NCBI GenBank assembly: GCA_041592335.1
Contig: JBFHQE010000016.1
Coordinates: 1 to 54,369 of the forward strand
DNA length: 54,369 bases
Source: JBFHQE01 sp041592335
GTDB lineage: Bacteria > Pseudomonadota > Gammaproteobacteria > Thiohalobacterales > Thiohalobacteraceae
Direction of reading: 5' to 3'
Shown: positions 32,802 to 42,121 of the stretch, in pieces
How the letters are laid out: every line of letters starts with the position of its first letter
Numbering within the stretch: the stretch's first letter is position 1
Made by a program: the position numbers and the translations under genes
Notes under the pieces: model-generated
Told to the model about the DNA's origin: nothing
Seen by the model: only the letters and a program-made list of their open reading frames with translations
The model's database searches: none

Positions 32802-33547
32802 CTCGCCGCCAGCATCAACTGCTTCATTTCCCGCACTGCGGACTGCAGTCCGGTGAACACCGCACGTGCAACAATCGCATGGCCGATATTCAGTTCGCGG
32901 ATATCGGTCAATGCCGCGATTGGCGCGACATTCTGGTAATTAAGGCCGTGCCCAGCATGAACCCGCAAACCGCATTGCACGCCTTTCTCGACAGCGGCAA
33001 CAATGCGCTTGTATTCCGCGCGACATACCTCGGGATTGACGGCATCGGCAAAATGACCGGTGTGAATTTCTATACAGGGCGCACCGGCTTCCGCCGCCGC
33101 GGCCACTTGCGCGGGATCGGCATCGATAAACAGGGACACCCGGATACCCGCCGCGGCAAGCCGCTCACAGGCTTCCTTGATGCGCGTCCGCTGACCCAGC
33201 ACATCCAGACCGCCTTCCGTGGTCAGTTCCTCGCGTCGCTCCGGCACCAGGCAACAATCCTGCGGCTGCACCTTCTCCGCAATCGCCAGCATTTCATCGG
33301 TGACCGCCATCTCCAGGTTCATGCGCGTTTGCAGAATATCCTTCAGCATGAACACATCGCGCTCCTGGATATGGCGCCGGTCTTCGCGCAAATGCAGTGT
33401 AACGCTGTCGGCACCGGCCTGTTCAACTTCGATAGCGGCCTGAATCGGATCGGGATATCGCGTGCCGCGCGCCTGGCGCAGGGTCGCCACATGGTCGATG
33501 TTCACACCGAGATCGATCACCTTGTCAGAGTCGTGCATATGCAGCAT
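32798..33547 (-). CDS. pdxJ: Pyridoxine 5'-phosphate synthase
   Basis: Last ring-forming step of DXP-dependent vitamin B6 synthesis: condenses 1-deoxyxylulose 5-phosphate with 3-amino-2-oxopropyl phosphate. It has 249 residues. LGVNIDHVATLRQARGTRYPDP at the start and VTLHLREDRRHIQ are family signatures, and IEIHTGHFADA lies in the C-terminal phosphate-binding region. ATG 33547 has AAGGA upstream. It uses the product of Dxs encoded in this window and supplies PLP for GlyA and CysM. Confidence 0.96.
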   Translation of the reverse strand: MLHMHDSDKVIDLGVNIDHVATLRQARGTRYPDPIQAAIEVEQAGADSVTLHLREDRRHIQERDVFMLKDILQTRMNLEMAVTDEMLAIAEKVQPQDCCLVPERREELTTEGGLDVLGQRTRIKEACERLAAAGIRVSLFIDADPAQVAAAAEAGAPCIEIHTGHFADAVNPEVCRAEYKRIVAAVEKGVQCGLRVHAGHGLNYQNVAPIAALTDIRELNIGHAIVARAVFTGLQSAVREMKQLMLAAR

Positions 33548-33551
33548 GGGT

Positions 33552-34262
33552 CTATCCTTTGTGCATGGCGCGGAATACCTCGCGCGTCTTGAGCGGCTTG
33601 TCGCCCAGGTAAAGCCGCAGGGTTTGTTGCAATAAACGGCGCGCCTGTTTCAACTCGGCATCGCCGGGGAAATGCTCACTATGCAGCGCCAGCAATGCCC
33701 GTCCGGTATACGCCGATTCATCGGTCTTGCCTGTTGGCAAAACGCTCGGACCGTGCTCCGGTACATAGCGATAATGAGCATCAGGCCGCAAGGGTTCGCC
33801 AGTATCGATATCGCATTCCAGCATCAACCCATACCCCAGGTGTTCCAGGAAACGCTTTTCGAACACGCGCAATGCCGATTCGACACTGCCCTGCGACAGT
33901 TGCTGCAACACCTGGAGATAATCACCAAAACAATCCACATCCAGGTCGCCACGCGGCAACAGACGCATAATCAGTTCGTTGATGTAGAACCCGGAAAACA
34001 GGGCCTGACCGGGCAGCCTCAACGCGGGGCCCGCCGCTTCCGCCTGTTTCAAGGTACCCAGCTCCGCGCGGCAATGCCAGCTCAGTAACAGCGGCTGAAA
34101 AGGCTGCAGCACACCGCGTAAACGCGATTTGGCCGAACGCGCACCCTTTGCCACCAGCGCCTGACGCCCATGCCGTTCGGTCAGAACCTCCAGCAATAAA
34201 CTGGTATCGCGATAGGCATGGTGATGCAGAATAAAGGCGGCTTCACACTCCGACTGCAGCAT
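33552..34262 (-). CDS. recO: DNA repair protein RecO
   Basis: Recombination mediator that helps load RecA on SSB-coated gaps together with RecR. It has 236 residues: an OB-fold N-terminal domain (AFILHHHAYRDTSLLLEVLTERHGR) and a helical C-terminal domain. As in most gammaproteobacterial RecO proteins, the Cys4 zinc finger of other groups is missing. It sits 4 bases upstream of pdxJ and 8 bases after era, the standard arrangement. Confidence 0.94.
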   Translation of the reverse strand: MLQSECEAAFILHHHAYRDTSLLLEVLTERHGRQALVAKGARSAKSRLRGVLQPFQPLLLSWHCRAELGTLKQAEAAGPALRLPGQALFSGFYINELIMRLLPRGDLDVDCFGDYLQVLQQLSQGSVESALRVFEKRFLEHLGYGLMLECDIDTGEPLRPDAHYRYVPEHGPSVLPTGKTDESAYTGRALLALHSEHFPGDAELKQARRLLQQTLRLYLGDKPLKTREVFRAMHKG

Positions 34263-34270
34263 AACAATGT

Positions 34271-35164
34271 TTATTCATCCACGCCCAGGCTACGCAGGGC
34301 GCGTTCATCGTCCGCCCAGCCTTCCTTGACCTTGACCCACAGCTCCAGAAATACCCTTTGCTCGAACATGCGCTCCATATCTTCGCGTGCCGCCTGGCCT
34401 ACCGTCTTGAGCCCCTTGCCCTGTTTACCGATGATAATCGGCTTGTGCGAGGCCTTCTCCACCCAGATCAAGGCATTGATCCTTAACAGCCCGTCTTCAT
34501 CCTTGAAACGCTCGATTTCCACCGTGAGGCCATAAGGCAGCTCCTGCCCCAGTCGTCGGAACAGTTTCTCGCGAATCAGCTCCGCAGCCAGGAAACGCAT
34601 ACTGCGATCCGTAATCTGGTCTTCCGGGTAATAGGGCTCCGCTTCCGGCAACAATGCCTCAACCTGCTGCTCCAGCTGCCCGACGTTGTCACCGGTCTGC
34701 GCGGACAGCGGAATCACTGCCACAAAGTTGCCCTTTTCAGCATAAGACTGCAGCTTAGGCAACAACTGCTCTTTATCTGCCATGCGGTCAATCTTGTTAA
34801 TCACCAGGATCACCGGCGTATCAACCCGCGCCAGTTTTTCCAGCACCAGGTCATCTTCCTCGGTCCACTTGCTGCCTTCGACAAGAAATACGATGGCGTG
34901 CACATCCTGCAGCGCATCGCTGGCGGCACGATTCAGGGCACGGTTTATCGCGCGCTTGTTCTGCTTGTGTAGACCCGGAGTATCGACATATAGAAACTGC
35001 GCGGTATCCGTTGTCTTGATACCCAGGATGCGGTGCCGGGTGGTCTGTGGTTTACGCGAGGTAATACTGAGCTTCTGTCCGAGAATACGATTCAACAGGG
35101 TGGACTTGCCAACATTCGGCCGCCCGATCAGGGCGACATAGCCGCAACGATACGCTTTAGTCAT
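34271..35164 (-). CDS. era: GTPase Era
   Basis: GTPase that binds the 3' end of 16S rRNA and helps mature the 30S subunit. It has 297 residues. G1 GRPNVGKSTLLN, G3 DTPGLHK and G4 NKID are intact, and the C-terminal KH domain (about 205-290) includes IIGKQGKGLKTVGQAAR. Its ATG overlaps the rnc stop, coupling it to RNase III, with which it cooperates in rRNA processing. Confidence 0.97.
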   Translation of the reverse strand: MTKAYRCGYVALIGRPNVGKSTLLNRILGQKLSITSRKPQTTRHRILGIKTTDTAQFLYVDTPGLHKQNKRAINRALNRAASDALQDVHAIVFLVEGSKWTEEDDLVLEKLARVDTPVILVINKIDRMADKEQLLPKLQSYAEKGNFVAVIPLSAQTGDNVGQLEQQVEALLPEAEPYYPEDQITDRSMRFLAAELIREKLFRRLGQELPYGLTVEIERFKDEDGLLRINALIWVEKASHKPIIIGKQGKGLKTVGQAAREDMERMFEQRVFLELWVKVKEGWADDERALRSLGVDE

Positions 35165-35835
35165 GGATTTAATTGCTCTAGCATCGCCTTGGCAGCCGCC
35201 TGTTCCGCCTTGCGACGGCTACTGCCCTGGCCACGACTGGAAAGATTCTTTTCGGCAATGTCGCATTGCACATGAAAAGTCTGGTTATGCGCCTGACCGG
35301 TCACCTGGATAACTTCATATTGAGGCAGGTTAATCTGCCGGGATTGCAGGTATTCCTGCAAGCGTGTTTTGGGATCTTTCAGGCTATCGGCCGAAGGAAT
35401 AGCCGCCAGCTGCTCACGATATAAATGCAGAATTAATTTGCGGGCCGGGTCAAAACCGGCATCGAGATACACCGCGCCGAAGATCGCTTCGACCGCATCG
35501 GCCAGTATGGAATCGCGTCGATAACCGCCGCTTTTCAGCTCACCGGACCCCAGCGACAGGTATTCCCCCAGGTTCAAGTCCCTGCCGATCGCGGCCAGGG
35601 AGGATTTTTTCACCAGGCTGGCGCGCAGCCGGGACAGATCGCCTTCCGACGCATCGGGGAATTGGCGGTACAGCGCCTCCGCAATCACCATACCCAGCAC
35701 GGCATCGCCCAGAAACTCCAGCCGCTCGTTATTTTCGGCACCCGCGCTGCGGTGGGTAAGCGCCTGCGCCAGCAGCGAGGGATCGGCGAACGCATGCGCC
35801 AGTTGTCCGGCCAGTTGCGACAGGTTCACTGTCAA
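35161..35835 (-). CDS. rnc: Ribonuclease III
   Basis: Double-strand-specific endoribonuclease that processes rRNA precursors and many mRNAs. It has 224 residues: a catalytic domain with the signature NERLEFLGDAVLGMVIAE and a second acidic site (DAVEAIFGAVYLDAG), then a double-stranded RNA-binding domain (about 150-224, KTRLQEYLQSR...SSRRKAEQAAAKAML). The start is TTG at 35835, overlapping the stop of the DUF4845 gene as TTGA, so initiation is probably coupled and weak. Its hairpin targets may include the repeats in this window. Confidence 0.95.
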   Translation of the reverse strand: MTVNLSQLAGQLAHAFADPSLLAQALTHRSAGAENNERLEFLGDAVLGMVIAEALYRQFPDASEGDLSRLRASLVKKSSLAAIGRDLNLGEYLSLGSGELKSGGYRRDSILADAVEAIFGAVYLDAGFDPARKLILHLYREQLAAIPSADSLKDPKTRLQEYLQSRQINLPQYEVIQVTGQAHNQTFHVQCDIAEKNLSSRGQGSSRRKAEQAAAKAMLEQLNP

Positions 35836-36206
35836 TTACGCGTAAGCTCCACGGAATGGTTGAACATCACCACCGCGTCGACATTACCCATGACATGATT
35901 ACGCACTTCGTACTCGATAGTCACGACGGTGGCGCCACTTTCCTTGGTAATTGTCACATCCTCGCGCCCCGCGTTCTTGACATCATTGATTGAGAAACGA
36001 CGATCGATCAGTTTCTTGATTTCCGATGGCGCAGCCTGCGCAAGTCCGGCCTCGCTTTGCAACGAATCCAGCGATGACTTGACGCTGAAAAACTCCATAT
36101 AACTCGGCAGCAGACGCAACGTCAGCAGCACAAAAAACGCCACAATGCCCAGCGTCAAGGCCAAACCCCAAAATGTCATACCCTTCTGTGCATGTTGCAG
36201 CTTCAT
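35832..36206 (-). CDS. DUF4845 membrane protein
   Basis: 124 residues. The N-terminus QKGMTFWGLALTLGIVAFFVLLTLRLLPSY looks like a pseudopilin-type or signal-anchor helix. The rest is a small periplasmic alpha/beta domain ending in VVTIEYEVRNHVMGNVDAVVMF. Members of this family are regularly found between lepB and rnc in gammaproteobacteria; I know of no firm function. It lies 21 bases after lepB and is coupled to rnc. Processing by the neighbouring signal peptidase I is possible but not shown. Confidence 0.85.
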   Translation of the reverse strand: MKLQHAQKGMTFWGLALTLGIVAFFVLLTLRLLPSYMEFFSVKSSLDSLQSEAGLAQAAPSEIKKLIDRRFSINDVKNAGREDVTITKESGATVVTIEYEVRNHVMGNVDAVVMFNHSVELTRN

Positions 36207-36227
36207 ACTTTCCCCCTCAGGTGGTAA

Positions 36228-37070
36228 TCAGTGAATCTTATCGCCAATCCGTTCCCAGACAACCGTCTTTTCACTGTTATCCCAGCTCATCCAGATCATG
36301 AACGCCTTGCCGACCAGATGCTCTTCCGATACAAAACCGAAATAACGGCTGTCACGACTATTATCACGATTGTCGCCCATCATAAAGTAATAACCCTCGG
36401 GCACTACCACGTCGGCATGGATGGAGCCGCCGGGAATGGGCGTGCCGTGCGGCAGATCGCGCACACTGGGACGTGTCAGCACCTGGTGCTCGAGTCCGGT
36501 CAGATTTTCCATCCAGAGATGAGATCCGGTACTGGCCGCACCGGCACCGCTACCGATATAAGTGCCCAGCGGCTGTTTCGGCATCGGCTCGCCATTGATG
36601 TACAGGGTTTTATCCTTGTACACCACATGATCGCCCGGCACGCCGACCACGCGCTTGATGTAATCAATGGAGGGATCCTCTGGATAGCGGAACACGGCAA
36701 CATCGCCGCGTTGCGGATCGCCGACCTCGAGAAACCGGGTATTAATCACCGGCAGACGCAGACCATAGGCAAATTTATTCACCAGGATAAAATCGCCCAC
36801 CAGCAAGGTCGGCATCATGGAACCACTGGGGATACGAAAAGGTTCTGCCAGAAAGGAGCGCAGCAGCAATACAATCAGAATAACGGGAAAAAAGGCCCGC
36901 GAGTATTCCACCAGCAGCGGTTCCTTGAGTGCCTTTTCTTTAGCCGTTTCATCCTTGACGGAAGCCGCCCTGGCCTTGCGCGCGCCGGCGAAAAACAGGC
37001 TGTCGATCAACCAGACAATGCCGGTAATAAAAGTCGCCAGCACCAGAATCAGGGGAAAATTAATACTCAT
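36228..37070 (-). CDS. lepB: Signal peptidase I
   Basis: Cleaves signal peptides of exported proteins on the outer face of the inner membrane. It has 280 residues: two N-terminal hydrophobic segments (about 5-28 and 58-73), then the catalytic region with Ser84 (PSGSMMPTLL) and Lys139 (IDYIKRVVGVPGD), and the later GDNRDNSRDSRYFG box. The charged stretch between the segments (RKARAASVKDETAKEKALKE) is the cytoplasmic loop. It follows lepA by 18 bases. Confidence 0.96.
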   Translation of the reverse strand: MSINFPLILVLATFITGIVWLIDSLFFAGARKARAASVKDETAKEKALKEPLLVEYSRAFFPVILIVLLLRSFLAEPFRIPSGSMMPTLLVGDFILVNKFAYGLRLPVINTRFLEVGDPQRGDVAVFRYPEDPSIDYIKRVVGVPGDHVVYKDKTLYINGEPMPKQPLGTYIGSGAGAASTGSHLWMENLTGLEHQVLTRPSVRDLPHGTPIPGGSIHADVVVPEGYYFMMGDNRDNSRDSRYFGFVSEEHLVGKAFMIWMSWDNSEKTVVWERIGDKIH

Positions 37071-37088
37071 TTCAGACTGCGTTCCTTG

Positions 37089-38891
37089 TTATTTTTTACT
37101 CACCTGCAATACCGCCAGGAATGCGGATTGCGGTATCTCGACCTTACCAAACTGTTTCATGCGCTTCTTACCCGCCTTCTGCTTTTCCAGCAGCTTGCGC
37201 TTGCGCGTGACATCACCACCATAGCATTTCGCCGTGACGTTTTTGCGCAGCGCCTTGACGTTGGTGCGCGCAATGATGTGCGAGCCGATGGTGGCCTGGA
37301 TCGCGACATCGTACATCTGCCGTGGAATCAATTCCTTCATGGCATCCGCCAGCTCACGACCGCGCGACTGGGCATTATCGGCATGCACGATAACCGACAG
37401 CGCATCGACCCGCTCGCCATTAATCAGGATATCGAGCTTGACCAGCTTGGCCGCCTCGAAGCGCTGGAAGTGATAATCGAACGAAGCATAACCGCGACTG
37501 ACCGACTTCAGGCGGTCAAAGAAATCCAGCACTACTTCACTTAACGGCAGCTCGAAATTGAGCGATACCTGTGTACCCATGTACTGCATGTTTTTCTGCA
37601 CACCGCGCTTTTCGATACAAAGCCCGATCACGGCACCGAGATAATCCTGCGGCACCAGGATATTGGCCATGATAATCGGTTCGCGAATCTCGCCGATCTT
37701 GTTGACCGGTGGCAAGTCGCTGGGATTGTCGATCTGAATCACTTCACCGGAGGTATCCAGCACTTCATACACAACCGTTGGCGCGGTGGTAATCAGGTCG
37801 AGATCGTATTCACGCTCCAGTCGCTCCTGTACGATTTCCATGTGCAGCATACCGAGGAAACCGCAGCGAAAACCGAATCCCAGCGCGGTCGATGTCTCCG
37901 GCTCGAAATTCAATGCCGCATCGTTCAGACGCAGCTTCTGCAGGGCTTCGCGTAAATCTTCATAATCTTCCGAATTGACCGGGAACAGACCCGAAAACAC
38001 GCGTGGCTGAACCTGCTGAAATCCTGGCACCGGCTTATCGGCCGGGTTATCCACCAACGTGATGGTATCGCCGACCGGCGCGCCATCGATTTCCTTGATT
38101 CCGGCGATAACATAACCCACATCGCCAACCATGAGCTCGTTCTGCTTGGTACGCTTGGGAGTGAAAATGCCTACCTGGTCCACCAGGAAACTGCGCCCGG
38201 TCGACATCACCAGCATTTTCTGCCCGGCCTTGAACCGGCCCTGCTTGACCCGCACCAGCGAGATAACGCCGACATAGTTGTCAAACCAGGAATCGATGAT
38301 TAAAGCCTTCAGGGGCGCATCAGCATCGCCCTCTGGCGAAGGAACGCGCAGCACCAGGTTTTCCAGTACGTCCTCGACACCCAGTCCGGTCTTGGCGCTG
38401 CACTGCACCGCGTCATGCGCCTCGATGCCGATGATCTGTTCGATCTCATCGATAACCCGCTCCGGTTCGGCGGAAGGCAGATCGATCTTGTTCAGTACCG
38501 GCACCACTTCCAGCCCCTGATCGATGGCGGTGTAGCAGTTCGCGACACTTTGCGCTTCCACGCCCTGGGCCGCGTCCACCACCAGCAGGGCGCCTTCGCA
38601 GGCAGCCAGCGAACGCGACACTTCATAGGAAAAGTCCACGTGGCCCGGCGTGTCGATGAAATTCAATCGGTAGGTCTCGCCATTTTTTGCCTTGTAGTCA
38701 AGGGTGACGCTCTGCGCCTTGATGGTGATACCGCGCTCGCGCTCGATATCCATCGAATCCAGCACCTGCTCCGACATTTCACGCTCGGTCAGCCCGCCGC
38801 AGATCTGGATAAAGCGGTCGGCAATGGTGGATTTACCGTGATCAATATGCGCAATGATGGAAAAATTTCGGATGTGCTTCAGGTCGGTCAC
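37089..38891 (-). CDS. lepA: Elongation factor 4
   Basis: Translational GTPase that binds stalled or assembling ribosomes and can back-translocate tRNAs. It has 600 residues. G1 AHIDHGKSTIADR, G2 RGITIK, G3 DTPGHVDFSYE and G4 NKIDLP are intact, and the C-terminal LepA-specific domain ends RMKQFGKVEIPQSAFLAVL. The start is GTG 38891 with a moderate GAG upstream; a hairpin GCACCG-CGAT-CGGTGC (38905-38920) stands just before it. It lies downstream of the glutaredoxin-like gene and degP. Confidence 0.97.
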   Translation of the reverse strand: MTDLKHIRNFSIIAHIDHGKSTIADRFIQICGGLTEREMSEQVLDSMDIERERGITIKAQSVTLDYKAKNGETYRLNFIDTPGHVDFSYEVSRSLAACEGALLVVDAAQGVEAQSVANCYTAIDQGLEVVPVLNKIDLPSAEPERVIDEIEQIIGIEAHDAVQCSAKTGLGVEDVLENLVLRVPSPEGDADAPLKALIIDSWFDNYVGVISLVRVKQGRFKAGQKMLVMSTGRSFLVDQVGIFTPKRTKQNELMVGDVGYVIAGIKEIDGAPVGDTITLVDNPADKPVPGFQQVQPRVFSGLFPVNSEDYEDLREALQKLRLNDAALNFEPETSTALGFGFRCGFLGMLHMEIVQERLEREYDLDLITTAPTVVYEVLDTSGEVIQIDNPSDLPPVNKIGEIREPIIMANILVPQDYLGAVIGLCIEKRGVQKNMQYMGTQVSLNFELPLSEVVLDFFDRLKSVSRGYASFDYHFQRFEAAKLVKLDILINGERVDALSVIVHADNAQSRGRELADAMKELIPRQMYDVAIQATIGSHIIARTNVKALRKNVTAKCYGGDVTRKRKLLEKQKAGKKRMKQFGKVEIPQSAFLAVLQVSKK

Positions 38892-38968
38892 AAAGGGTTC
38901 TCAGGCACCGCGATCGGTGCAAAATTGGCAAAGTCAGCAGGATAAAAACAGCGAGCGATTATACACAC

Positions 38969-39217
38969 TCAGGTTTGCCGCAGATAGCGCCGGAGCGCGA
39001 CCAGATCGAGAAAATAGTGGCAGATTTCGCCCGCGTCGCCGACCAGAACCGGCACCAAATCATTATATTTTTCAATCAGTTCCGGATCAGAATCAATATC
39101 GACCAGCGTCAGCTCGAAAGCCGGGGCGTCCACCTCGGCCAGTTGCTGCTGCATATCCTGGCAGAGGTGGCACGCGGGCCGACCGTAGAGGGTGAGTTGT
39201 CGAGGACGATCAGTCAG
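38969..39217 (-). CDS. Glutaredoxin-like protein (DUF836), unusual start
   Basis: About 82 residues with a thioredoxin-fold start LTLYGRPACHLCQDM, holding the redox pair Cys16-His-Leu-Cys19, and VPVLVGDAGEICHYFLD containing the cis-Pro. Small glutaredoxin-family proteins are common between mucD/degP and lepA. After the degP overlap the frame has no ATG, GTG or TTG before the conserved fold begins; the best local start is CTG at 39217, 5 bases before the degP stop. Reading back to an ATG at 39445 would add 76 implausible residues from inside degP. The start is therefore uncertain: CTG initiation by coupling, or a frameshift joining it to degP. Confidence 0.68.
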   Translation of the reverse strand: MTDRPRQLTLYGRPACHLCQDMQQQLAEVDAPAFELTLVDIDSDPELIEKYNDLVPVLVGDAGEICHYFLDLVALRRYLRQT

Positions 39218-40640
39218 GGATCTTGATCGCCATGAACAGGGGGCCGCTGCGACGCTGCACCAGCACGGATACGGTACTCCCCGGCTTGACCGCTTCTTCC
39301 AGCTCCCGCAGATGCTCGGCACCTTTGATTTCGGTGTTATCGAAACGCATGATGACATCGCCTTCGCGCATACCGGCACGTGCGGCAGGCCCGGCATCCA
39401 GGCGCTCAACAAAGGCGCCGCCCTTGCCCAGCTCCAGATCGGCACGCAGCTGATCCGGAACGGCCTTCACACCAATACCCAGCTTACCGGTTTGTGTGGC
39501 GGCACCGGCGCTGTCTTCATCCGCACTGGCCAGATTCTCTTCCAGCTCGCCCAGCTTGATCTTGAGGTTCTTCATCTTGCCGTCGCGCATCACCTTGACC
39601 GGCACGCGCTCGCCCACTGGCGTACTGCCCACGATCGGTGGCAGATTCGCCGACGTCACCACCTGCTTGCCGTTGAATTCCACAATCACGTCACCGACCT
39701 TGATGCCGCCTTCATCGGCGGGACTTTCGGGTACCACCTTGGAGACCAGTGCGCCCATCGGCTTGTGCATGCCGAAGGATTCCGCCAGCTCGCGGGTGAC
39801 ATCCTGAATCAGCACGCCCAGCCAGCCACGACTGACGCGACCGTGGGTCTTCAACTGATCCGCGACATCCATGGCCACCTCGATCGGGATGGCGAACGAC
39901 AGGCCCATGTAACCGCCGGTACGGCTGAAGATCTGAGAGTTAACACCCACCACTTCACCCTTCAGATTGAACAGTGGACCGCCGGAGTTACCCGGATTGA
40001 TTGCCACGTCGGTCTGAATGAAAGGCACATAGTTTTCACTCGGTAAGGCACGGCCCTTGGCGCTCACAATCCCGGCTGTTGCAGAACGGTCGAAACCAAA
40101 GGGAGAACCGATCGCCAGCACCCACTCACCCACTTCCAGGATTTCAGCCTTGCCCAGTTTGGCTACCGGCAAACCCTTCGCATCAATCTTCAGCAGAGCG
40201 ACATCGCTACGCTTGTCGGCGCCGATGACTTTCGCCACATATTCATCGCGACTATGCAGCCGCACGATAATTTCTTCGGCATCGGCCACCACATGATTAT
40301 TGGTCATGATGTAACCGTCTTCGGAAATAATAAACCCGGAACCCAGCGACTTGGCTTCACGCTCGGGCATCTGCTCGCCACGATCGAAGAAGTGCTTGAA
40401 CAGGTCATTAAAGGGACTGTCTTCCGGCAGATCTGGGATTTCCATTCCCGGAGGAAGCTGCATGGCACTCTGCTTGGTCTTTTGCGTGGTACTGATATTG
40501 ACCACCACCGGGCTATTGTCTTTCACCAGTCCGGCAAAATCCGGCAGGCTGGCTTGCGCCATTACCGCCCAACCGAAAAACAACAATCCAAGAATGTATG
40601 AAAAACGCTCTAACCTGCCCAACCTGTTTGATGTCATCAT
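39210..40640 (-). CDS. degP: Periplasmic serine protease DegP/MucD
   Basis: HtrA-family protease and chaperone that removes misfolded envelope proteins. It has 476 residues from ATG 40640 (two adjacent ATGs). A signal peptide (about 1-30, ending AQA) is followed by the protease domain with His116, Asp146 and Ser219 (NNHVV, SDVALLK, GNSGGPLF) and two PDZ domains (about 265-355 and 375-470). It is coded directly behind rseC within the sigma-E operon, as in the algU-mucABCD arrangement of Pseudomonas, so it should be both controlled by and part of the envelope stress response. Confidence 0.95.
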   Translation of the reverse strand: MMTSNRLGRLERFSYILGLLFFGWAVMAQASLPDFAGLVKDNSPVVVNISTTQKTKQSAMQLPPGMEIPDLPEDSPFNDLFKHFFDRGEQMPEREAKSLGSGFIISEDGYIMTNNHVVADAEEIIVRLHSRDEYVAKVIGADKRSDVALLKIDAKGLPVAKLGKAEILEVGEWVLAIGSPFGFDRSATAGIVSAKGRALPSENYVPFIQTDVAINPGNSGGPLFNLKGEVVGVNSQIFSRTGGYMGLSFAIPIEVAMDVADQLKTHGRVSRGWLGVLIQDVTRELAESFGMHKPMGALVSKVVPESPADEGGIKVGDVIVEFNGKQVVTSANLPPIVGSTPVGERVPVKVMRDGKMKNLKIKLGELEENLASADEDSAGAATQTGKLGIGVKAVPDQLRADLELGKGGAFVERLDAGPAARAGMREGDVIMRFDNTEIKGAEHLRELEEAVKPGSTVSVLVQRRSGPLFMAIKIPD

Positions 40641-40659
40641 TTCTCGTCCGTACAACATT

Positions 40660-41148
40660 TTATCCTTTGAATTTCACCACTGAAGGCATCGTTATCTCCA
40701 GCGGCACACGTTTTAATACCGTTGCCTGGTAGCGCTGGTCGGAACGCACCTGCCGTGCAAACAAACGCAGCCAGAACAAACCCAGCAACAAACCCAGGAT
40801 GGCGCCGAGTGCAGCGAGCAGTTCGGTGCTGCCCAATTGCAAGCGTGGCGCCATGAATTCACCGAACACGCCTCCCAGCATCATGCCCAGCAGCGGCACC
40901 ATGTAAACGGCCAAAGAGCCTTTCAACAGGGCCTTTTCTTCAATGCCGACCACCACGCGTTCGCCAACGCCAGCACCAATGGGATTCATCACGCGCACCC
41001 GGGTGCGCCTGTTGCCCATGACCTTGGCCAACGTTGCCGTTCCGCATCCCTTGTTCACGGCGCAACTACCACAGGTACTCTGCCGCTCGGTCTCGATCCA
41101 GGTATCGTCCCCTTCAACAGCGACAATGGTGGCGGTTTCTTCAATCAT
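40660..41148 (-). CDS. rseC: SoxR-reducing system / sigma-E modulator RseC
   Basis: Inner-membrane protein of 162 residues from ATG 41148. A cysteine-rich N-terminal cytoplasmic part (Cys26, Cys29 and Cys35 in CGSCAVNKGCGTA) is followed by two hydrophobic helices (about 80-100 and 107-128) and a basic tail. It is called RseC or MucC, with modest effects on sigma-E and a role with Rsx proteins in reducing SoxR. The start overlaps the rseB stop by 8 bases; a longer frame to 41193 is rejected because it lies inside rseB. Confidence 0.9.
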   Translation of the reverse strand: MIEETATIVAVEGDDTWIETERQSTCGSCAVNKGCGTATLAKVMGNRRTRVRVMNPIGAGVGERVVVGIEEKALLKGSLAVYMVPLLGMMLGGVFGEFMAPRLQLGSTELLAALGAILGLLLGLFWLRLFARQVRSDQRYQATVLKRVPLEITMPSVVKFKG

Positions 41149-42115
41149 CGTTACTGTTTTCAACCAGACGCAACGCGGTTGCGATCTTTTCAATCGTCGC
41201 CGCGGGCAGTTCTCCCACCACGGTCACCTGGTAATCGTCGATTTCAGCACCCAGCGCATGCGTCGCGCCCATGGTCTTCAGTCCCTGCAGGCGCGGCTTG
41301 CCAACATCCAGCTGCTCTATATAGATGGACACCGTCGCCAATCCGTCACTGTACACCAGATGCTCCACCTGAGAATGCTTTTTCGGCATAACGTGCCGTG
41401 TGTGATGGGTTCGTTCAAAGCCCTGGGGCAGCCAGGCGAATTGCCAGCGCGACGCGTCACCTTCGCCTTCATTCACAGGAATTTCATTTTTTTCCTTGCC
41501 GATCAGGTTTAACTTGCTACCGTCCAGCTCAGGTTCCAGCCAGTCATTCGGCAACTCATCCATCACCGTCAGATCCGTGAACATCATCTGTTCCAGCACC
41601 TCGCCCTGCGGCATCAACAACTCCAGGCGCACTGGCAATTTGTCTTCAACCGTCAACCAGAGCTTGTAACCATAACGGTATTCATCCCTGGGCGAGACAC
41701 TGATAATGCGGCTATCCTGCCCGGATACGCGATCGTCCTCGCCCAGCACCAGATCATAGTGCTCGGTAATCCTGTCGAGATTATTGAGGAAGGCATGCGG
41801 CACGGGTGTACGCGGCATGTTCTTGTCGACCATGACCGCCTTGCGCCTGGGCATGATGCAGGTCACGCCCTCGGGTGAACGGATCACTTCCCGGGGATGC
41901 CCGGTAAGCGACATCAACCGCTCGTATTCCCCGTCATCGCGCATGGCATGGGTGATTTGCATGGCTTCCATCCGGCCACCCATTTCATACACAAACACAC
42001 CCCGATAATTGGACTGCATCAACGACTGGGACATTTCTTTCAACCAGGCAGCTGCCTCATTGGCCACTGCGGGGAAGGAAGCAATAAACAGGAGTATTAA
42101 TGAGAATCGGCGCAT
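41141..42115 (-). CDS. rseB: Sigma-E regulatory protein RseB/MucB
   Basis: Periplasmic sensor that binds RseA and protects it from DegS until it captures mislocalised lipopolysaccharide or lipoprotein. It has 324 residues. A signal peptide (about 1-18, ending AVA) is followed by the LolA-like N-terminal domain (NYRGVFVYEMGGRMEAMQITH) and the smaller C-terminal domain (about 215-315). It follows rseA by 6 bases. A complete rpoE-rseA-rseB set means the regulated-proteolysis circuit is probably intact. Confidence 0.94.
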   Translation of the reverse strand: MRRFSLILLFIASFPAVANEAAAWLKEMSQSLMQSNYRGVFVYEMGGRMEAMQITHAMRDDGEYERLMSLTGHPREVIRSPEGVTCIMPRRKAVMVDKNMPRTPVPHAFLNNLDRITEHYDLVLGEDDRVSGQDSRIISVSPRDEYRYGYKLWLTVEDKLPVRLELLMPQGEVLEQMMFTDLTVMDELPNDWLEPELDGSKLNLIGKEKNEIPVNEGEGDASRWQFAWLPQGFERTHHTRHVMPKKHSQVEHLVYSDGLATVSIYIEQLDVGKPRLQGLKTMGATHALGAEIDDYQVTVVGELPAATIEKIATALRLVENSNDD

Positions 42116-42121
42116 AAAGGA

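Noticed and set aside
36231..37544. 437-codon open frame on the plus strand opposite lepB and lepA
   Set aside because: It mirrors two certain genes, has a composition of Arg/His/Gln typical of antisense frames in GC-rich DNA, and shows no family motif.
38969..39445. Full 158-residue protein starting at 39445
   Set aside because: The first 76 residues are the degP gene read in another frame; only the C-terminal glutaredoxin-like part is family-like.
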